Below, one piece after another: positions 11,838 through 24,305 of a DNA stretch of 64,000 nt. Positions within the stretch are counted from its first letter, which is position 1. Every line of letters starts with the position of its first letter. The stretch spans positions 186,001 through 250,000 of the forward strand of contig WPIO01000049.1 of the NCBI GenBank assembly GCA_009760855.2, read 5' to 3'. Source of the stretch: Cristatella mucedo. Taxonomy: Eukaryota > Bryozoa > Phylactolaemata > Cristatellidae. The translations under genes and the position numbers were made by a program. A model generated the notes under the pieces. It did no database searches, was not told the DNA's origin, and saw only the letters and a list, made by a program, of their open reading frames with translations.

Positions 11838-12400
11838 ACAAATAATAATAGTAATAATAATAACAATAACTCATTTCGTAGCACCCAAGGAGATCTACAG
11901 TTTTTTCGTGGAACTTTAACTTAAGCTGGATGGGAAGAATATTGACTCGGCAACTTATAATACAATCCCTAGAAGCAACACCCATAAGCCAGCCAGGATC
12001 GATTCACATGGACTAAGCATTCGCGATGGTGGGATGGGGTAAGCTTATGCATGGGTAGTTTTTTTGGTTTTGCCTAAATTTCTCCAAGTCGGGGAATGCC
12101 GTGATGTCAGTCGGCAGCAAGTTCCGGGCTTTAGGTTCACAGGAACTGAATCACGGTCCTCAAAAGTATGAGGTTGTTTAATGGCAGGGCTAGAAGACCA
12201 GAGTCAGATAGATGCACTAGTGATACCAAGTGTTGTCAGATGTGCTGGGAAGCCTATTATTTAAATGCGTCTAGCAGGAGTGCTAGGACGTTAAAACGAT
12301 GAGCACCTAGATGGGAAACCAATGCAAGTCACAGGGAGAAGTGGCGCAAAGTGGCAGTTGTGACGTTCCCGGTGGACAAGCCTGGCTGCCAAGATTGTAT
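11838..12400 (-). mobile_element. LINE family A, very diverged copy
   Basis: It has an AAT-rich tail at 11838-11872, then only scattered matches to the family (for example AGCAAGTTCCGGGCTTTAGG and AGCCTGGCTGCCAAG). No frame is intact. Confidence 0.45.
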
Positions 12401-13923
12401 CATATAAGTGAACGCCATTTTGCACTGGCAGGAACACCTTCATGCTGTTTCTTCATCGCCTGTCATCTGGAGGGGAAAGCCACTCGGGCGTTGAAATGTC
12501 ATTGGACCAAGCCTACGATCTTATATCAATTTAAAAAAAATATATATATATATTTCATTTGTACACGGCTCTAACAAGCAGGGCAGAACGGCTGCCTCGT
12601 TTTCGTACCTGACCATGAGATGATGTGGTCATTTGCTTTCGGTCATTTCGAAACAGGTCGTACCGATTCCCTACAACCGACTCAGCCATTTTGAGGGCAA
12701 GGCTCCTTCATTATCAGACACTGTGATTTCCAATAACTAAGTTTGGTCTTACCATTATTCAATTTGAGAAATTTAGCAGCTTACATGGGCATGATGCATT
12801 AAACGAACGTAACGAACGAATATTCAAATCAGCACTACATTCGATAGGATTTAAGGCATTATTGAATACTATACTCCCTGCCTAGTCCTGACAGCCACCT
12901 AAAGCATAATCGTAGCATAGATTCCATTATCTACCTCGTGCTGGATGCGAGCTTCTATTTCCGAGCTCTTAAGCCTCAAGCCTCTGCATTTCCTCCGAGG
13001 CATGCTATTGATCAGCTTGCAGCTAAGACATGCAGCTCCCCACTGCACATTCAGAACACCATCAGCTTCAGCACAGTCAGCAGGACCTAAATCAACAGCC
13101 GCAACCCAAGCTGCTGCAGTTTTTAAGCCCCACCCCCAATGCCTTCCATTTTCAGAGAAGGGGGTGTTCATTCACGAGTTCGAATCGAGGCCCTAGATTC
13201 GGGTGAAAAGCACATTGCAGTGAAAAATGCAACATAGAATTCAACGTCATGACGGATCACTAATCTGCTCAGATATCAAGGCATAGTTTTAACGACCAGT
13301 CTCGAGTTGAACTGCACATTTAAATCATAATATAACCACGACACCGATCTTACTTCGTTTGCTGCTGTCGTACTCGTAATCGCAGGATGCAGGCGAGACT
13401 TTGAGAGCCACGTGATTTTAAAACACGAGCACTTAGTGTGTGAATCGACAGGAGATAGTGTCTAAAGCTGGCAGAAGAAATATCAGAGTGAGAACCATCG
13501 AATCGTCACTCCATCTCTTCATTGCCTCTTCACTGGCCTCAAAGTGCACAGAGATGCATTTGCAGACCTGCTGCTACAGCTGCTGCTGCTGCTGCGACAA
13601 GTGAGCTCTCTTAGTGGCAGTGATCGGCTGGCCTCCTCTCTTTCTCTCATCCCCTCCTACATTCTCTCTTCACCGGCACTACACCACTCTTATCGCTTTC
13701 CTCCCTCTCTGTTCTCAACATCTATCTCCCTCCCCCCATCCTTCTTTTCCTTCCTCCCTCTTCCACCCTCTCCGTGACACTGTGATAGCTTATGCTCTGC
13801 AATGGTCATCTTGTAATTCAATTCTTGTAGGGGCATCATAACTAGGTGGATGACACAGTGCTGCAGGAACTGACTTGGCTGACATGTACCATCCTGCTAC
13901 TTTGTAGGTGCATGCGTTTGAAA
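12401..13923. other. Unassigned sequence
   Basis: It contains a short A/T run (12533-12556) and the CT-rich tract at 13620-13775, but no recognised gene or repeat family. Confidence 0.45.
13620..13775. repeat. CT-rich pyrimidine tract
   Basis: An imperfect run of CTCT, CCTCC and TTCC units on the plus strand. No coding evidence. Confidence 0.7.
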
Positions 13924-14092
13924 AATCTTAGCTGATTTAACAGCCTCATTTGCATAGCGAGCAGAAAAGCCTTACCGGCTATCAACACCGTTTGCAGTTG
14001 ACAATACAGGATAGTTCAGCTGCAGGATTCGAAACCATGACCTCGGTCGTGAAAAGCAAGCACCTTACCTCCTGGGCTATCACGGCCCAATA
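13924..14092 (-). repeat. SINE-B, tRNA-derived
   Basis: Minus-strand head GTGATAGCCCAGGAGGTAAG, B box ATGGTTTCGAATCCTGC, body and tail CTGTTAAATCAGCTAAGA. Confidence 0.8.
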
Positions 14093-15411
14093 AAGCTTGC
14101 CGGCCAGTAGCAGTTCACTTTGTTTCTTTTTCGTCCCACGTATGGACTCGGCCAAAATAAAGAAGAGCCAAAATCGACTCGGCGTGCTAGCTTGTACATA
14201 GTGACTCTTGCTTGTGAGTACCACTTGTTTTGCGATCAAGGCAGTGCACTGACTAGCCAGCAAGAACTACTCATAAAAGTTCAGCACTTTTTCGTGTGAA
14301 ACACCTCCCACCAGCTTTTCGGGATTATTCTTACGTTAACTGCATGCAGAGGCACATCTAGCACGACAGCACGCTCTGCTGCTTCTCGATGGTCAAACAG
14401 ACAGACTGCCATGCCCAGCAGCTAATCGCAGTCAGCTCCCATACCTGCTGCGCGAAGATGCTGCTGGCCGATCCGGCCGAAGCCTACTCTGCCAGACTAA
14501 GGGTCAGCTGAGGAGAAGAAAAAGAAGAACAAGAACGAGAACAAGAAACAGAAAGAGGAGCTAGCTGCTGCTGCTGCAGCAAGCTGCACCGAGTGGCGCT
14601 GCTGCTGCTCTCACCTCATGGGACGAGCAGCCCTCTCCGAGTTTGCCGGCTCCCTCAGCTTCTTGCAGCAGGCTTCTGGAGTCGGCGGCAGATTCTGCGG
14701 GACATAAATTTTGTGTGTGCGTGGGCAAGATTGAATGCTAGCATCGCTAGACGAAAGTGCGAATCAGCTCGCTGTTGCCACTGCTGCGCACCAGTGTGCA
14801 CCAGCGTCATTCAGCCTCAGCCATGCCCACCTGCGCATGATCCTACACTTGTTTCGCTACGAGGCTTTTTGATCATTTGGACGGCAGGAGCACTTGCTGT
14901 GGCTATAAATGAGCAGCACATTGCAAATACACAGAAGCATGCATGTAGCATCCGATACAGGATAATGAGAAATAACGCTTCACTCAAGGTTTAACAGCTT
15001 TAGATGGCTAAGCGCAGCTTGCAGAAGCTGCAGAGTCCAAGCAAGCCTTTTCGAGAGGAGCTGAGATGAAGGCTGTCGCTTCGCTAGAGCTTCTCAGATC
15101 CACTAAAAACCACAGCCCTTACTCTGCAGAAAGAAAAGAACAGTGATGATCGGTAGGAGGAAGGAAAGTGGAGGAGAGGTCGTTCATTAATGCAAAGCCA
15201 GCACGTGCATACAGGCTTAAGTGAGACCGACAATTTACATTTAACTGTCTCTGGGCAGTGCGGTTGACAGGACAAACATCGGCATCATTGGCACTCACTT
15301 CTATGTGCTGGCCAGCACGTCCACATATGCCCACTCACCGGCATACATTCACCGGCACACACATACATGTATGCATATACAACACAAAAGATAAAGGGCA
15401 GCTGATCCAAT
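14093..15411. other. Unassigned sequence
   Basis: A 133-codon plus-strand frame (14593-14994) lies in CTG-rich sequence and shows no domain. No other structure seen. Confidence 0.45.
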
Positions 15412-15548
15412 GGCCACCTTTATTCAGCAGCAGAAGAGCCTTGGCGCCTATCGCCCTTTCAGTAGGCAATAAAAGATTTGTACTGAAGGACTCGAACCCT
15501 AGACCTCGGGGGTGAAGTGCGAGCACCTTGCCCCTGCACTAGGGTTCA
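15412..15548 (-). repeat. SINE-B, diverged
   Basis: The minus strand shows AGTGCAGGGGCAAGGTGCTC, B box TAGGGTTCGAGTCCTTC and body AGGCTCTTCTGCTGCTGAAT. Confidence 0.65.
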
Positions 15549-16099
15549 AAGACTACAAACACACACACATACACATACAAGCGAAACAACACATTCAATT
15601 TTCTACCTTTATGAGTTCAACCTGTAAATAGCTGCTCTCTAACTAGTCTGGTGAATGATGCCGAATGCCTGTTTACCACAGTATTGATAATGTCCAATCC
15701 TAATACCCCACCTATACTTTCAGCTGTGCTGCTTAAATCACCACCAATGGCTGTCTCAGCACACGAGGAGGGTAGCGGAGAAAGAAACACCAGTTTCCGC
15801 GTCACTATTCATGAACAGCAGAAGTCGGCTGGATATTCAAATATTCCAAACCATTCACCCTACACAACCTGGAGTAGCAATCTCTAACCCCTTTTTCATT
15901 TATCGCTAGGCAAAAATCCTATAGTTTTCACTCGAACCCATGCAACACACGCAGTATCAATCTATCTCCACGTTTTGTTTTTTCTCTGTGTCTCTATCTC
16001 TGGCCCTCCATTGCTAGCCTGCCCTCCTTCCCCCATTTCTCCTCTTTCTAGCTTTCCCTTCTGCTACCTGCCACTACAGTTGTATTTATCTCTGTTCCA
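15549..16099. other. Unassigned sequence
   Basis: Nothing recognised up to the CT microsatellite. Confidence 0.5.
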
Positions 16100-16105
16100 T
16101 CTCTC

Positions 16106-16157
<52 letters not shown>

Positions 16158-16201
16158 CAATCCTTGTCTCTTTTTCTGACCACCTCTACTTTGTACGTTC
16201 G

Positions 16202-16236
<35 letters not shown>

Positions 16237-16244
16237 CCCCCCTC

Positions 16245-16303
<59 letters not shown>
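16100..16303. repeat. (CT)n microsatellite, two blocks
   Basis: CT runs at 16100-16155 and 16202-16303 are separated by about 45 bases of unrelated sequence. Confidence 0.95.
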
Positions 16304-17229
16304 TTCTGTCCATCTTTTACGGCTTGCACTGTTCATCTCTGGAAATCTCGGTCTATCTGTGTCACTGTTTCTCTCTCTGTCCCTGCCAGTCTGCCTGCTG
16401 CTCTGCCATCACATCTACTCCCGATATAGCTAAACCGTTTCCTCTGTCAGAAGCAATACAAATCACTATTAAAGAAGCAATAACCAATTTATATACAGAA
16501 AACGTGCAAAAGCAGCAAATGTCTGACCAGTCCTCCGTGCCGTTGATCTCGTGGCAGTGCAGACATGAAGGATTGACAGCAAGGCAGACAATAATGCAAG
16601 CGCTGCCACCTCTGCAAGCACATGGCGTACAGCCATCTCATGCAAGCATGCAAGGCTTTCTGCGTGCGCCAGCTGCATTCCAAAGCGAGAGAACAGTAAG
16701 CAGCAGCCATACGACAAACGGCAGCGCTCGTCCAGTGTCCAAGCGGCGTGGCTCGCACTTGAGGAGGCAGATTTTTTCTTATCAAACTAACCAGAGTTGC
16801 AGCGCACTGCCCATCCTAGCCACTCCATTCAAGGCAGTCGTTGGCTAGTGGCCATTGGCTGCCACGAGGCCTACGCATTTCGTGCGCTGTCGGCGCGACG
16901 AGCCAAGCGAGTCCCTCGGAAGCACGCTGATCGGCTTTGCAAGGACTGCGTGCTGCAGACTCCCAACCGCTACGGCTAGTTCACTGATCTGCTACATCCC
17001 ATGCACAGAGGCGGTTGGCGTGCACATGCTGCGCAATCCTATGCTTGCTGCACTCTGCTCAACATTTGCAAAGCCTCGAAGCCACGACCTCCGCGACAGT
17101 TCAAGAGCGAGCGCTACCGTAAGTGACATTCCACGAAATCTGTTCCTGCTGCCCTTTTCACAGGGGCATCAATCTACAATACGGCCGTCGATCCAAGAAA
17201 ACTATGCACAAAAGTCACCCTAACGATCT

Positions 17230-17452
17230 AACCGGCATTCACAGACTTTTTTCGTTCGACACGGCGGCCACAGTCGTTACAGACCCCCCTGATACTGCAG
17301 CAGCCCAATCAAGTTCGGCTCCATCAGGACCGGTGCCTTTGCCGAGGAGCCGTAATCAGCTCAATACCGTCGCTAAATTAGAAAAAAAACGGCTTCTCCT
17401 CGTTACTGGGAACTCAAAACAAGACGAGGCAGTTTTGGACGCTGCAATTTAA
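17230..17452 (+). other. Exon-like open frame ending in a stop
   Basis: After an acceptor-like CATTCACAG the frame reads LFSFDTAATVVTDPPDTAAA, later NQLNTVAKLEKKRLLLVTGN and SKQDEAVLDAAI, and ends at TAA (17450-17452). The C-terminal part looks protein-like, but I recognise no family and find no partner exon. Confidence 0.15.
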
Positions 17453-18004
17453 ATGGAACAGGCGTTCACCTGGCTGACCGCTGCGGAGATACTAATGCGC
17501 AAACCTACCTGGATATGTTCGCGAACATAGTAAAAAGTGACCCAAACGTGTGACAAATAAAAAGTGACTCAAACGTGAGACAATCACTATGTAGCAGAAA
17601 CTGGCTTGAGATGAGCTTTTCTTCTTTGTATTGCCGGGCTCCACACAGACTTCACTATGCGACTGTTCACCATGGTCTAGCCCATTAAAGGCGGTGGCGC
17701 TTTCGATCGCCAAACTTACCATGCAGGGTAGAGTCCTCACCAGGGACATTTACGCAATTTGAATCAGGACGTGTAGCGGCGGGCTCCATGGCGAAGCTAC
17801 AAATTCAAATAGGACTTGCAGCGCATGGACAAAATCTAAAGCATCAACCGCGCAATGAAATGAAAGGCGGCTGCCGCACCGACTTGGGCACCACGATGCT
17901 CGCAGAGTCAGGCGGAATTCTCTCTTTTGCCGAGAGCTAGCTTCGAGGAACACGTGCGACCCGGCGCTGCCAGCTAAGTCACGTGGTTACAATCCACGCC
18001 ATAA

Positions 18005-18076
18005 GCCGGAACGGGTTTGTCCAGTCAGACCCAGCATTCAGCATTCCAACTGACTGGTGAATGCGCACATTCCGGC
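18005..18076. repeat. Nested inverted repeat
   Basis: GCCGGAA (18005-18011) pairs with TTCCGGC (18070-18076), and CCAGTCAG (18021-18028) with CTGACTGG (18050-18057). A long interrupted stem is possible. Confidence 0.6.
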
Positions 18077-18812
18077 GCTCAATGCACACACAAAAACAGG
18101 CGAGAGTTTGTAACAAAAAATTTGACTAATTTACAAAGTTCATGCCGACATTGCTAAAACCGTCGGCAGGGCACGGCTGGAGGAGGAGAGATTGGCCGGC
18201 GGCGTCCTTCAACTAGCTGCAGCAGCCGCACTTCCGCTTTTAGCCGGCCCCCCTCCCCCTCCGAAGAATCGCCTTCTAGCCAGTGCATTGCTGAGCAGGC
18301 ATGCGGGCCCACGGGGATGCACCCCGGAATAACTCGAGGAGTTGCAGAAAACGGGGTAAGACATGATGCGAGTGGCTTGCGCTGTTATAGCAGCTTCGGC
18401 GGCAGCAAGAAAGAGAATATAAGCAGCAGTCGTGGCCGGCCTGACGCTAGTCGTCATCGCAGCGACTAACTTTTAGCAACGACTGCACTCAGGCAGAGGG
18501 CGGCATTGGGCTGAGTGGCGCGCCTGGCGGTAGCAGCGCCGCAGTCTTGTGCGCGTCAGATGGAGCTGTGCGCGCCGAGGCTGGGCGCCAGCGCGCTCTT
18601 GGTGCAGGCCAATTCAGTGATCAGTGGTGGCGAAAATCTCATCGGTGGCTGGCACAAGCTACACTGCTAATCGGCGGGCAGCTTCAAAAAATGTGCAGCC
18701 ACGAATGCCCAAGCGGTCGGCCAAAGACCTTGCCTCGAGCCGGTCGGCCGATGCTCGGCACCGCGGATTGCTGCTGGGCCAGATCAAGCTTCCGAGAGCA
18801 TTAGACGACACG

Positions 18813-18814
<2 letters not shown>

Positions 18815-18864
<50 letters not shown>
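18815..18864. repeat. (AG)n microsatellite
   Basis: A clean 50-bp AG run, followed by G/A-rich sequence up to the SINE-A at 18927. Confidence 0.95.
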
Positions 18865-18867
<3 letters not shown>

Positions 18868-18926
18868 GAGGAAGAGAATGAGAGGAGGGACAGACAGAGG
18901 GAAGAAGGAAGGTAAAGAGGAAGGGA

Positions 18927-19067
18927 ATATAATTCATTTGTATAGCACCCCAAGAGAACTTCATCTCTATTCAGGCGCTTCGCATATGCCTCGGGGCTCG
19001 AGCCCACGATCTCAGCCAGACCTTGGCCGGGCCAAGCATCTTAACCGCTGGACCAAACCAGCTCGGC
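18927..19067 (-). repeat. SINE-A, tRNA-derived
   Basis: The minus-strand head is GCTGGTTTGGTCCAGCGGTT and the B box GTGGGCTCGAGCCCCGAGG. The tail carries AGAGATGAAGTTCTCTTGGG. It lies within G/A-rich microsatellite sequence. Confidence 0.8.
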
Positions 19068-19216
19068 GAGGGAGGAACAGAGAGAGGGAGGGACAGACGG
19101 AAGAGGGGGGAGGGAAAGAGGAAGGGAGGAACGGACGGAGGGACGGACGGATGGAAGTGGGGAGGAAAGGAGAAGGAGGGAGAGAACTGCTGAAAGAAAC
19201 AGACAGACAGGGAGAG

Positions 19217-19660
<444 letters not shown>

Positions 19661-20724
19661 AGGGAGAAGTAGTGCTGCCGATGCCGTGCGCCGAGGTGGA
19701 GTGGCTCATCGGTGTGGATTTGCCCCCTACCTTCTTCTTCTTTGTATTCACCAAGGCTGACAGTGCACCAGCCAGCCCGACGGTGTACAGTACCAGAAGA
19801 AACGCCAGTGTTTCGCAGCAGCGTTGCCTCACCGTAGCCAGCGGCTCGGCCACGGCGGCTGCTCACCTGGCAATGCTGCTGCTGCCGAGCCTTTGAATGA
19901 GTTCAAAGAGGGGCATCAGCCACAGCGGTGGGTGCCGGCAGTGCAGGGCGCCCAGCTAGAGGCAGGCAGCCGATTATCTCGGGCAGCTCGGCTCCGGGTC
20001 GACATCACCGCTAACTCCTCCTGAAGAGACGACTACCGGTGAGCTGCTGCCATCACTTCACGCAAACCCGGCAAGCTGGCCCGGACTTTCTGACGCCGCC
20101 TCTTCGTATTGCACTCGTAGCTAGCCTCATCGCATCGCGTCGAATCGGCGTCGAGTGTAATGCTTCGTTGACTAAAAAAGATGCCGCTAAGCTGCTGGAG
20201 GTGGCGGCCGAGGCGGCCTGACTGCTATACAGCTTAAGAAGCTGTGCCTACGACATCTGCCTCACGGCTTCGCAGGTCGATCGAGCTGATCAATCACATC
20301 TCGATTGATCATCAGCTCGATCGACCACAGCTTCGAAGGTCGAAATTCGGCAATGTCCGGCAAGTGCTGACTGTGCTGGGGAAAAAAGGGGAAGCAACAT
20401 CTGATGATAGGCCCTCCTTCGAAGCTCGGAGAGACAGTGCTATGTTGGCATGCCTAAACCCTAAACGGTGGCCAAGCCGGAACCAGTAGCCGGAGCTCTT
20501 ACAGCCGGTGCAGATCATCACGGAGCGAGGCCACATTTACTCCACCCTTCTTCGAGCTTGCAAAGCCTAAACCTATTTCCGCTCGGCAAGTGTGACTTCG
20601 AGAAGGACGACTGCAAACATCTCACGCACGAAGCTTGCTACTCGCCCTCACCAGCAGGGAACAACAGCTACGCCCAGAAGTCGACATAGCCCAGGTCAGC
20701 TTCTTCAATTTCTGCAGTTTAGAC
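19661..20724. other. Unassigned GC-rich sequence
   Basis: It contains the strong hairpin at 20275-20326. A minus-strand frame at 19853-19620 has one hydrophobic stretch (ETLAFLLVLYTVGLAGAL) but no start codon or partner exon. Confidence 0.4.
20275..20326. repeat. Strong inverted repeat (hairpin)
   Basis: GGTCGATCGAGCTGAT at 20275-20290 plus CAATC pairs with 20303-20326. The arms match over 21 bp except for a three-base bulge, with a seven-base loop. Confidence 0.85.
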
Positions 20725-21905
20725 AGGGATACCACATCTAAGTTGGTCCATGCATTTGTGACATCCCGTCTTGACTTCGGTAACTCACTGCTTGCTGACC
20801 TACCGGCCTGTGCAATCAGGGGCATACAACTGGTGCAAAACTCGGCAGCTAGGCTTGTCTGTCGTGACCGGGCAGTTGCCACATCACACTATTTCTCGAC
20901 GACTAGCACAGGCACCCAGTCAAGCAACGGATTGACTTCCAGGTTTTGTCGCTCACTTTTAGGTCCCTTCATTTTTTGGCTCCAGCATACCTATCAGATC
21001 TACTGCCCCACCAGGCTAAGCACTGCACCACCAGCTTTTCGGAATCCAACTGTTTACCTATACCTCGTACATACCTCAAATCCTTTGGAGACTGTGGATT
21101 TAGTTCGAATGCTCCCAGCCCTTCCGTATGTCTGTAACTCCACAAAGTCATGAAGACCATGTGGGTGTTACGCAGGAGAGTTTTGTATAGCGAACTCACA
21201 GCCTAAGCGGCTTTCGGTACGCATTCGGTAGCCAACAGACTTCGTCTCAAAGAGAAAGTGGGAAGCATAGAAGAGTCAGGAGAGCAGTTGAGGTAGTGAG
21301 TAGCATAGAAGTAGCAGCCCAGGAAGGCTGAAAAGGATGTGCCATAGTCGGCAGTAGGAGAGTAGTTGTCGTTGCATAAGAATTGTGGAAGCGAGTTCCA
21401 CAGTCTAGGACCTGCAGAGCTAAAGCTTCTGTTGCCAACTGTCTTTAAGCGGAAGAATGGGACAGATAATTTATTGTCCACACAGGACCTGAGGGCACGA
21501 ACAGGCTGAAACTGATGCAGCAGTTCAGCTAGGTACGAAGGAGCCAAGCCGTGGCAGACCTTGTGGGTCAGCGTCACGACATCCCCTGACTTGACCACAT
21601 TTAAAAGGAACTTCAAAACACACCTATTTAGGACAGCATTTAGTGGGTCCCTTTGATTCGTACTTTATTTGTTTATGTGCATTTAGCCACTTACCATGCT
21701 TGCAAGCTAACCCTGTGCATGTCACCCCTAACCATGTTATTCATGTTGCTTATGAAGCATGATACCACTCACCATTCGATCGTGTTTCCTTTGCAGCAAA
21801 TGTAAACTGCCTAGAAAGAGATTGAGTTCTCTGAGGGTGCTTTATCAAGTGTATAATAATAATTATTATTATTATTTCATTATTATTATTATTATTATTA
21901 TTATA
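20725..21905 (+). mobile_element. LINE family A, sense copy split by another LINE
   Basis: It starts at the segment [20 protein letters not shown], passes CAIRGIQLVQNSAARLVCRD and reaches 21119, then resumes at about 21574 (CATCCCCTGACTTGACCAC) and ends in the 3' hairpin and a (TTA)n tail at 21852-21904. The gap is filled by a family B insertion. Confidence 0.85.
21120..21573 (-). mobile_element. LINE family B, inserted in a family A copy
   Basis: The minus strand reads LTHKVCHGLAPSYLAELLHQ and FSSAGPRLWNSLPQFL, an L2/CR1-like C-terminus different from family A. Its 3' end has the TCTGTAACTCCACAAAG signature also seen near 3955 and 43660. It interrupts family A between 21119 and 21574. Confidence 0.8.
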
Positions 21906-22025
21906 GCCTTATCTTCAGCTAATCCGTGTCTTTGTCTATCACCTGCTCAGCTTTTCCCTCGGATAATCTGAAGCTCAAAGTGTACATTGACCAGCCATCT
22001 TGAAAGAGCAAGGCAAAGAACGGAT

Positions 22026-22186
22026 CGGCTGATTTAACAGCCTCATCCTGTATAGCAGCAAAAGAGCCTTAACGGCTACCACCACCGTTTGCAGTGGCAA
22101 TAAAGAATTGCCCGCTTTACGATTCAAACACACGACTTGGGTCCTGAAATGTGAGTCCCTAACCCCTTGGGCTAAGATCGGTGAAG
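22026..22186 (-). repeat. SINE-B, tRNA-derived
   Basis: Minus-strand head TTAGCCCAAGGGGTTAGGGA, B box GTGTTTGAATCGTAAAG, body CACTGCAAACGGTGGTGGTA and tail GAGGCTGTTAAATCAGC. Confidence 0.75.
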
Positions 22187-22683
22187 TGTTGGATTACTAA
22201 AAAACGCCAGAATATGACACCACTGCTGGAGATTATCAATAGCTCTTGAACTATAAATAACAGGAACCGGATTAGTCATAACCTATGGTCTAGATCGTAA
22301 AAAACCAATGCAGAGTGATCGCTTATTAGTTGTACACTGTATATGGTGCTGTGCTTATGTCACCACACTGTGGCTTTGATTATACTCCCCTACATAGAGG
22401 TCATGGATTTGTTATTAAGATATGGGCACTCATGATCGCTGCTGCACTTTGCTACCGTCGGCATACCAGAATGTGTCATTGCTGCATCTACGACGATAAT
22501 ACTAGCCGTAATTCAAGACACTAGCTCACCAGTATCCCTCACGTGTCTGCAATGACTAGCACCGATTACGTGCGCAGTGCGCTAGTGGTGAGGCACCTTG
22601 GTTAATGAGCCACTACAGTGAGTGTTCGTGACACAAAACACCACTACTGGTCGGTCCTTACTAGCATACTGGAGCCCACCGAT
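22187..22683. other. Unassigned sequence
   Basis: Nothing recognised. Confidence 0.5.
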
Positions 22684-23345
22684 AATACTACTACTACTAA
22701 TAATAATGGTAATTGTACTATATTTGCATAGCACTAGGAGAACTAAACCTCTTTCTATGTACTTTATATGCATTTTGTGTGCTGTTAAAGAAGCACATCA
22801 ATATGGTTAGTGATAACATGCAAAGCCTCAGCACACGTGAGCACACAAAGAACAATTCACACGGACCAAACAAATGCAGTGAGCAGCAGGTGGGTTTTAG
22901 CTTCTTTTAAACAGCCATCAGGTCATGGGATGTCGCTACGTCAGTCAGGAGCGAGTTCCGGGGATTGGGAGAATATGAAGAAACTAAAGGAACGGCTTCC
23001 AAAGAATTTGAGGTCTGTTAGAGGTACAGCTAAACAATTTGAGTCACTCGTTAGGGTAGTATACTGCCTCACAGTCTGATTGGGGAGTAGTTCTGATAGG
23101 TAGGCTGAAGCAGGAGAATGAAGGGAGCTAAAATGGTGACAAAATCTTGAAGTCTAAGAGCTGCTTGATGGGATCCAGTGCAGGTTGGTGAGAAGTGGTG
23201 TGATGTGGTTACTGCAACGCTCATGACATTCAAGCCTAGCTGCAGAGTTTTGCATTCACTAAAAACGCTATATTGCACAGACCAAAAGACCTGCAAGTAG
23301 TAAGTTACATAAGTCAAGACTGGATGTCACAAATGCATGGACCAA
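22684..23345 (-). mobile_element. LINE family A, diverged copy
   Basis: It runs from a tail of ACT/AAT repeats at 22684-22710 through the 3' region to the RT C-terminal part (HFSPTCTGSHQAALRLQDFV). Truncated at about 23345. Confidence 0.7.
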
Positions 23346-24044
23346 CGAGCATACAGATTTATAAACTGCTTATTGCAGAACCTGGAGTTTAATGTATATG
23401 AGTGTGTTTGATTGAATGTGCGTGCAGACATAGCCCGAGTTTCCATGCAAAGCTGAATCCCCCTTCAAGTTGCACAATCCCTCAACCCGATTAGAGACCA
23501 GAGTTCTACAAGTGCTTGTTAAATGCCTGAGGCTCTTTTTCTGTCTTTTGTTTTAACTATCTTTCTCCTAAAAAACTACAGGTGCATGTACATAGCCCAT
23601 GCATAGAGGCACTTGGTAGGGACCTCACATTGGCACCTCGATTCACATATACACGACCTGCATGTAAATATTAGTCACTATTTGTATATGTCAAGTATCG
23701 CTGGAATTTCTGGCACCCCTTATTGAAAGGCATGATAATGTGGTAAACTAGCTAACAGAAAAGATCTAGAAAGATCTCCTAGCTAGTTGACCCATTGAGG
23801 TGGATCGTGGAAGTAGCCCCGAAATCTAGAGACAATAAACATGATGATTAGCCTGAAAAAGAGCTCTTATATGAATGTGTCCATGTGTACATGCATGAGC
23901 TAGCAAATGCATGCATACTTCCATGTGTCTACTCGAGTGAACGTGCGTAAAACATGAACCATAACGAATAAGAAAATGCTCAATCTTTTGGAGACCTTGC
24001 TTTTAGCTCGTATGCTTGCAAAGCCTAGAACTCGTAAAGTAAAT
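23346..24044. other. Unassigned sequence
   Basis: AT-rich and without recognisable features. Confidence 0.5.
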
Positions 24045-24106
24045 AATAAAGGCCAAGGCAGATTTGACCACCTCATTTATATAGTGACAGAAGAGCCTTA
24101 ATGGTA
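24045..24106 (-). repeat. SINE-B 3' fragment
   Basis: Only the 3' part of a SINE-B remains (minus strand TAAGGCTCTTCTGTCACTAT then GAGGTGGTCAAATC). A younger SINE-B is inserted next to it. Confidence 0.6.
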
Positions 24107-24116
24107 ATCACCCTTA

Positions 24117-24295
24117 AATAAATAAATCCTAGCTGATTAAACAGCCTCTTTTTGTATAGCAACAGAAGAGCCTTTATGGCTATCACCACCGCTTGCAGTG
24201 GCAATAAAAAATTGCCCACCGCAGGAATCGAACCCACGACCTCGGGACCGAGATCGTGAAAGCAACCGCCTTTACCTAGTGTGCCATCACGGCTC
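24117..24295 (-). repeat. SINE-B, young copy with target-site duplication
   Basis: The complete element (head GCACACTAGGTAAAGGCGG, B box GTGGGTTCGATTCCTGC, tail ATTTATTTA) is flanked by the 10-bp repeat ATCACCCTTA at 24107-24116 and 24296-24305. This directly shows retrotransposition. Confidence 0.9.
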
Positions 24296-24305
24296 ATCAC
24301 CCTTA

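Larger units (their letters stand above)
16304..18814. other. Unassigned sequence with scattered GC-rich patches
   Basis: Besides the exon-like frame at 17230-17452 and the inverted repeat at 18005-18076, there is a 27-bp tandem pair near 17531-17585 (AAAAAGTGACYCAAACGTG). No known gene. Confidence 0.4.

Noticed and set aside
24117-24295. tRNA-like A and B boxes as genuine tRNA genes
   Set aside because: All such sites carry a common non-tRNA body and tail, occur in many diverged copies and lack a cloverleaf with a paired acceptor stem. They are SINE heads.
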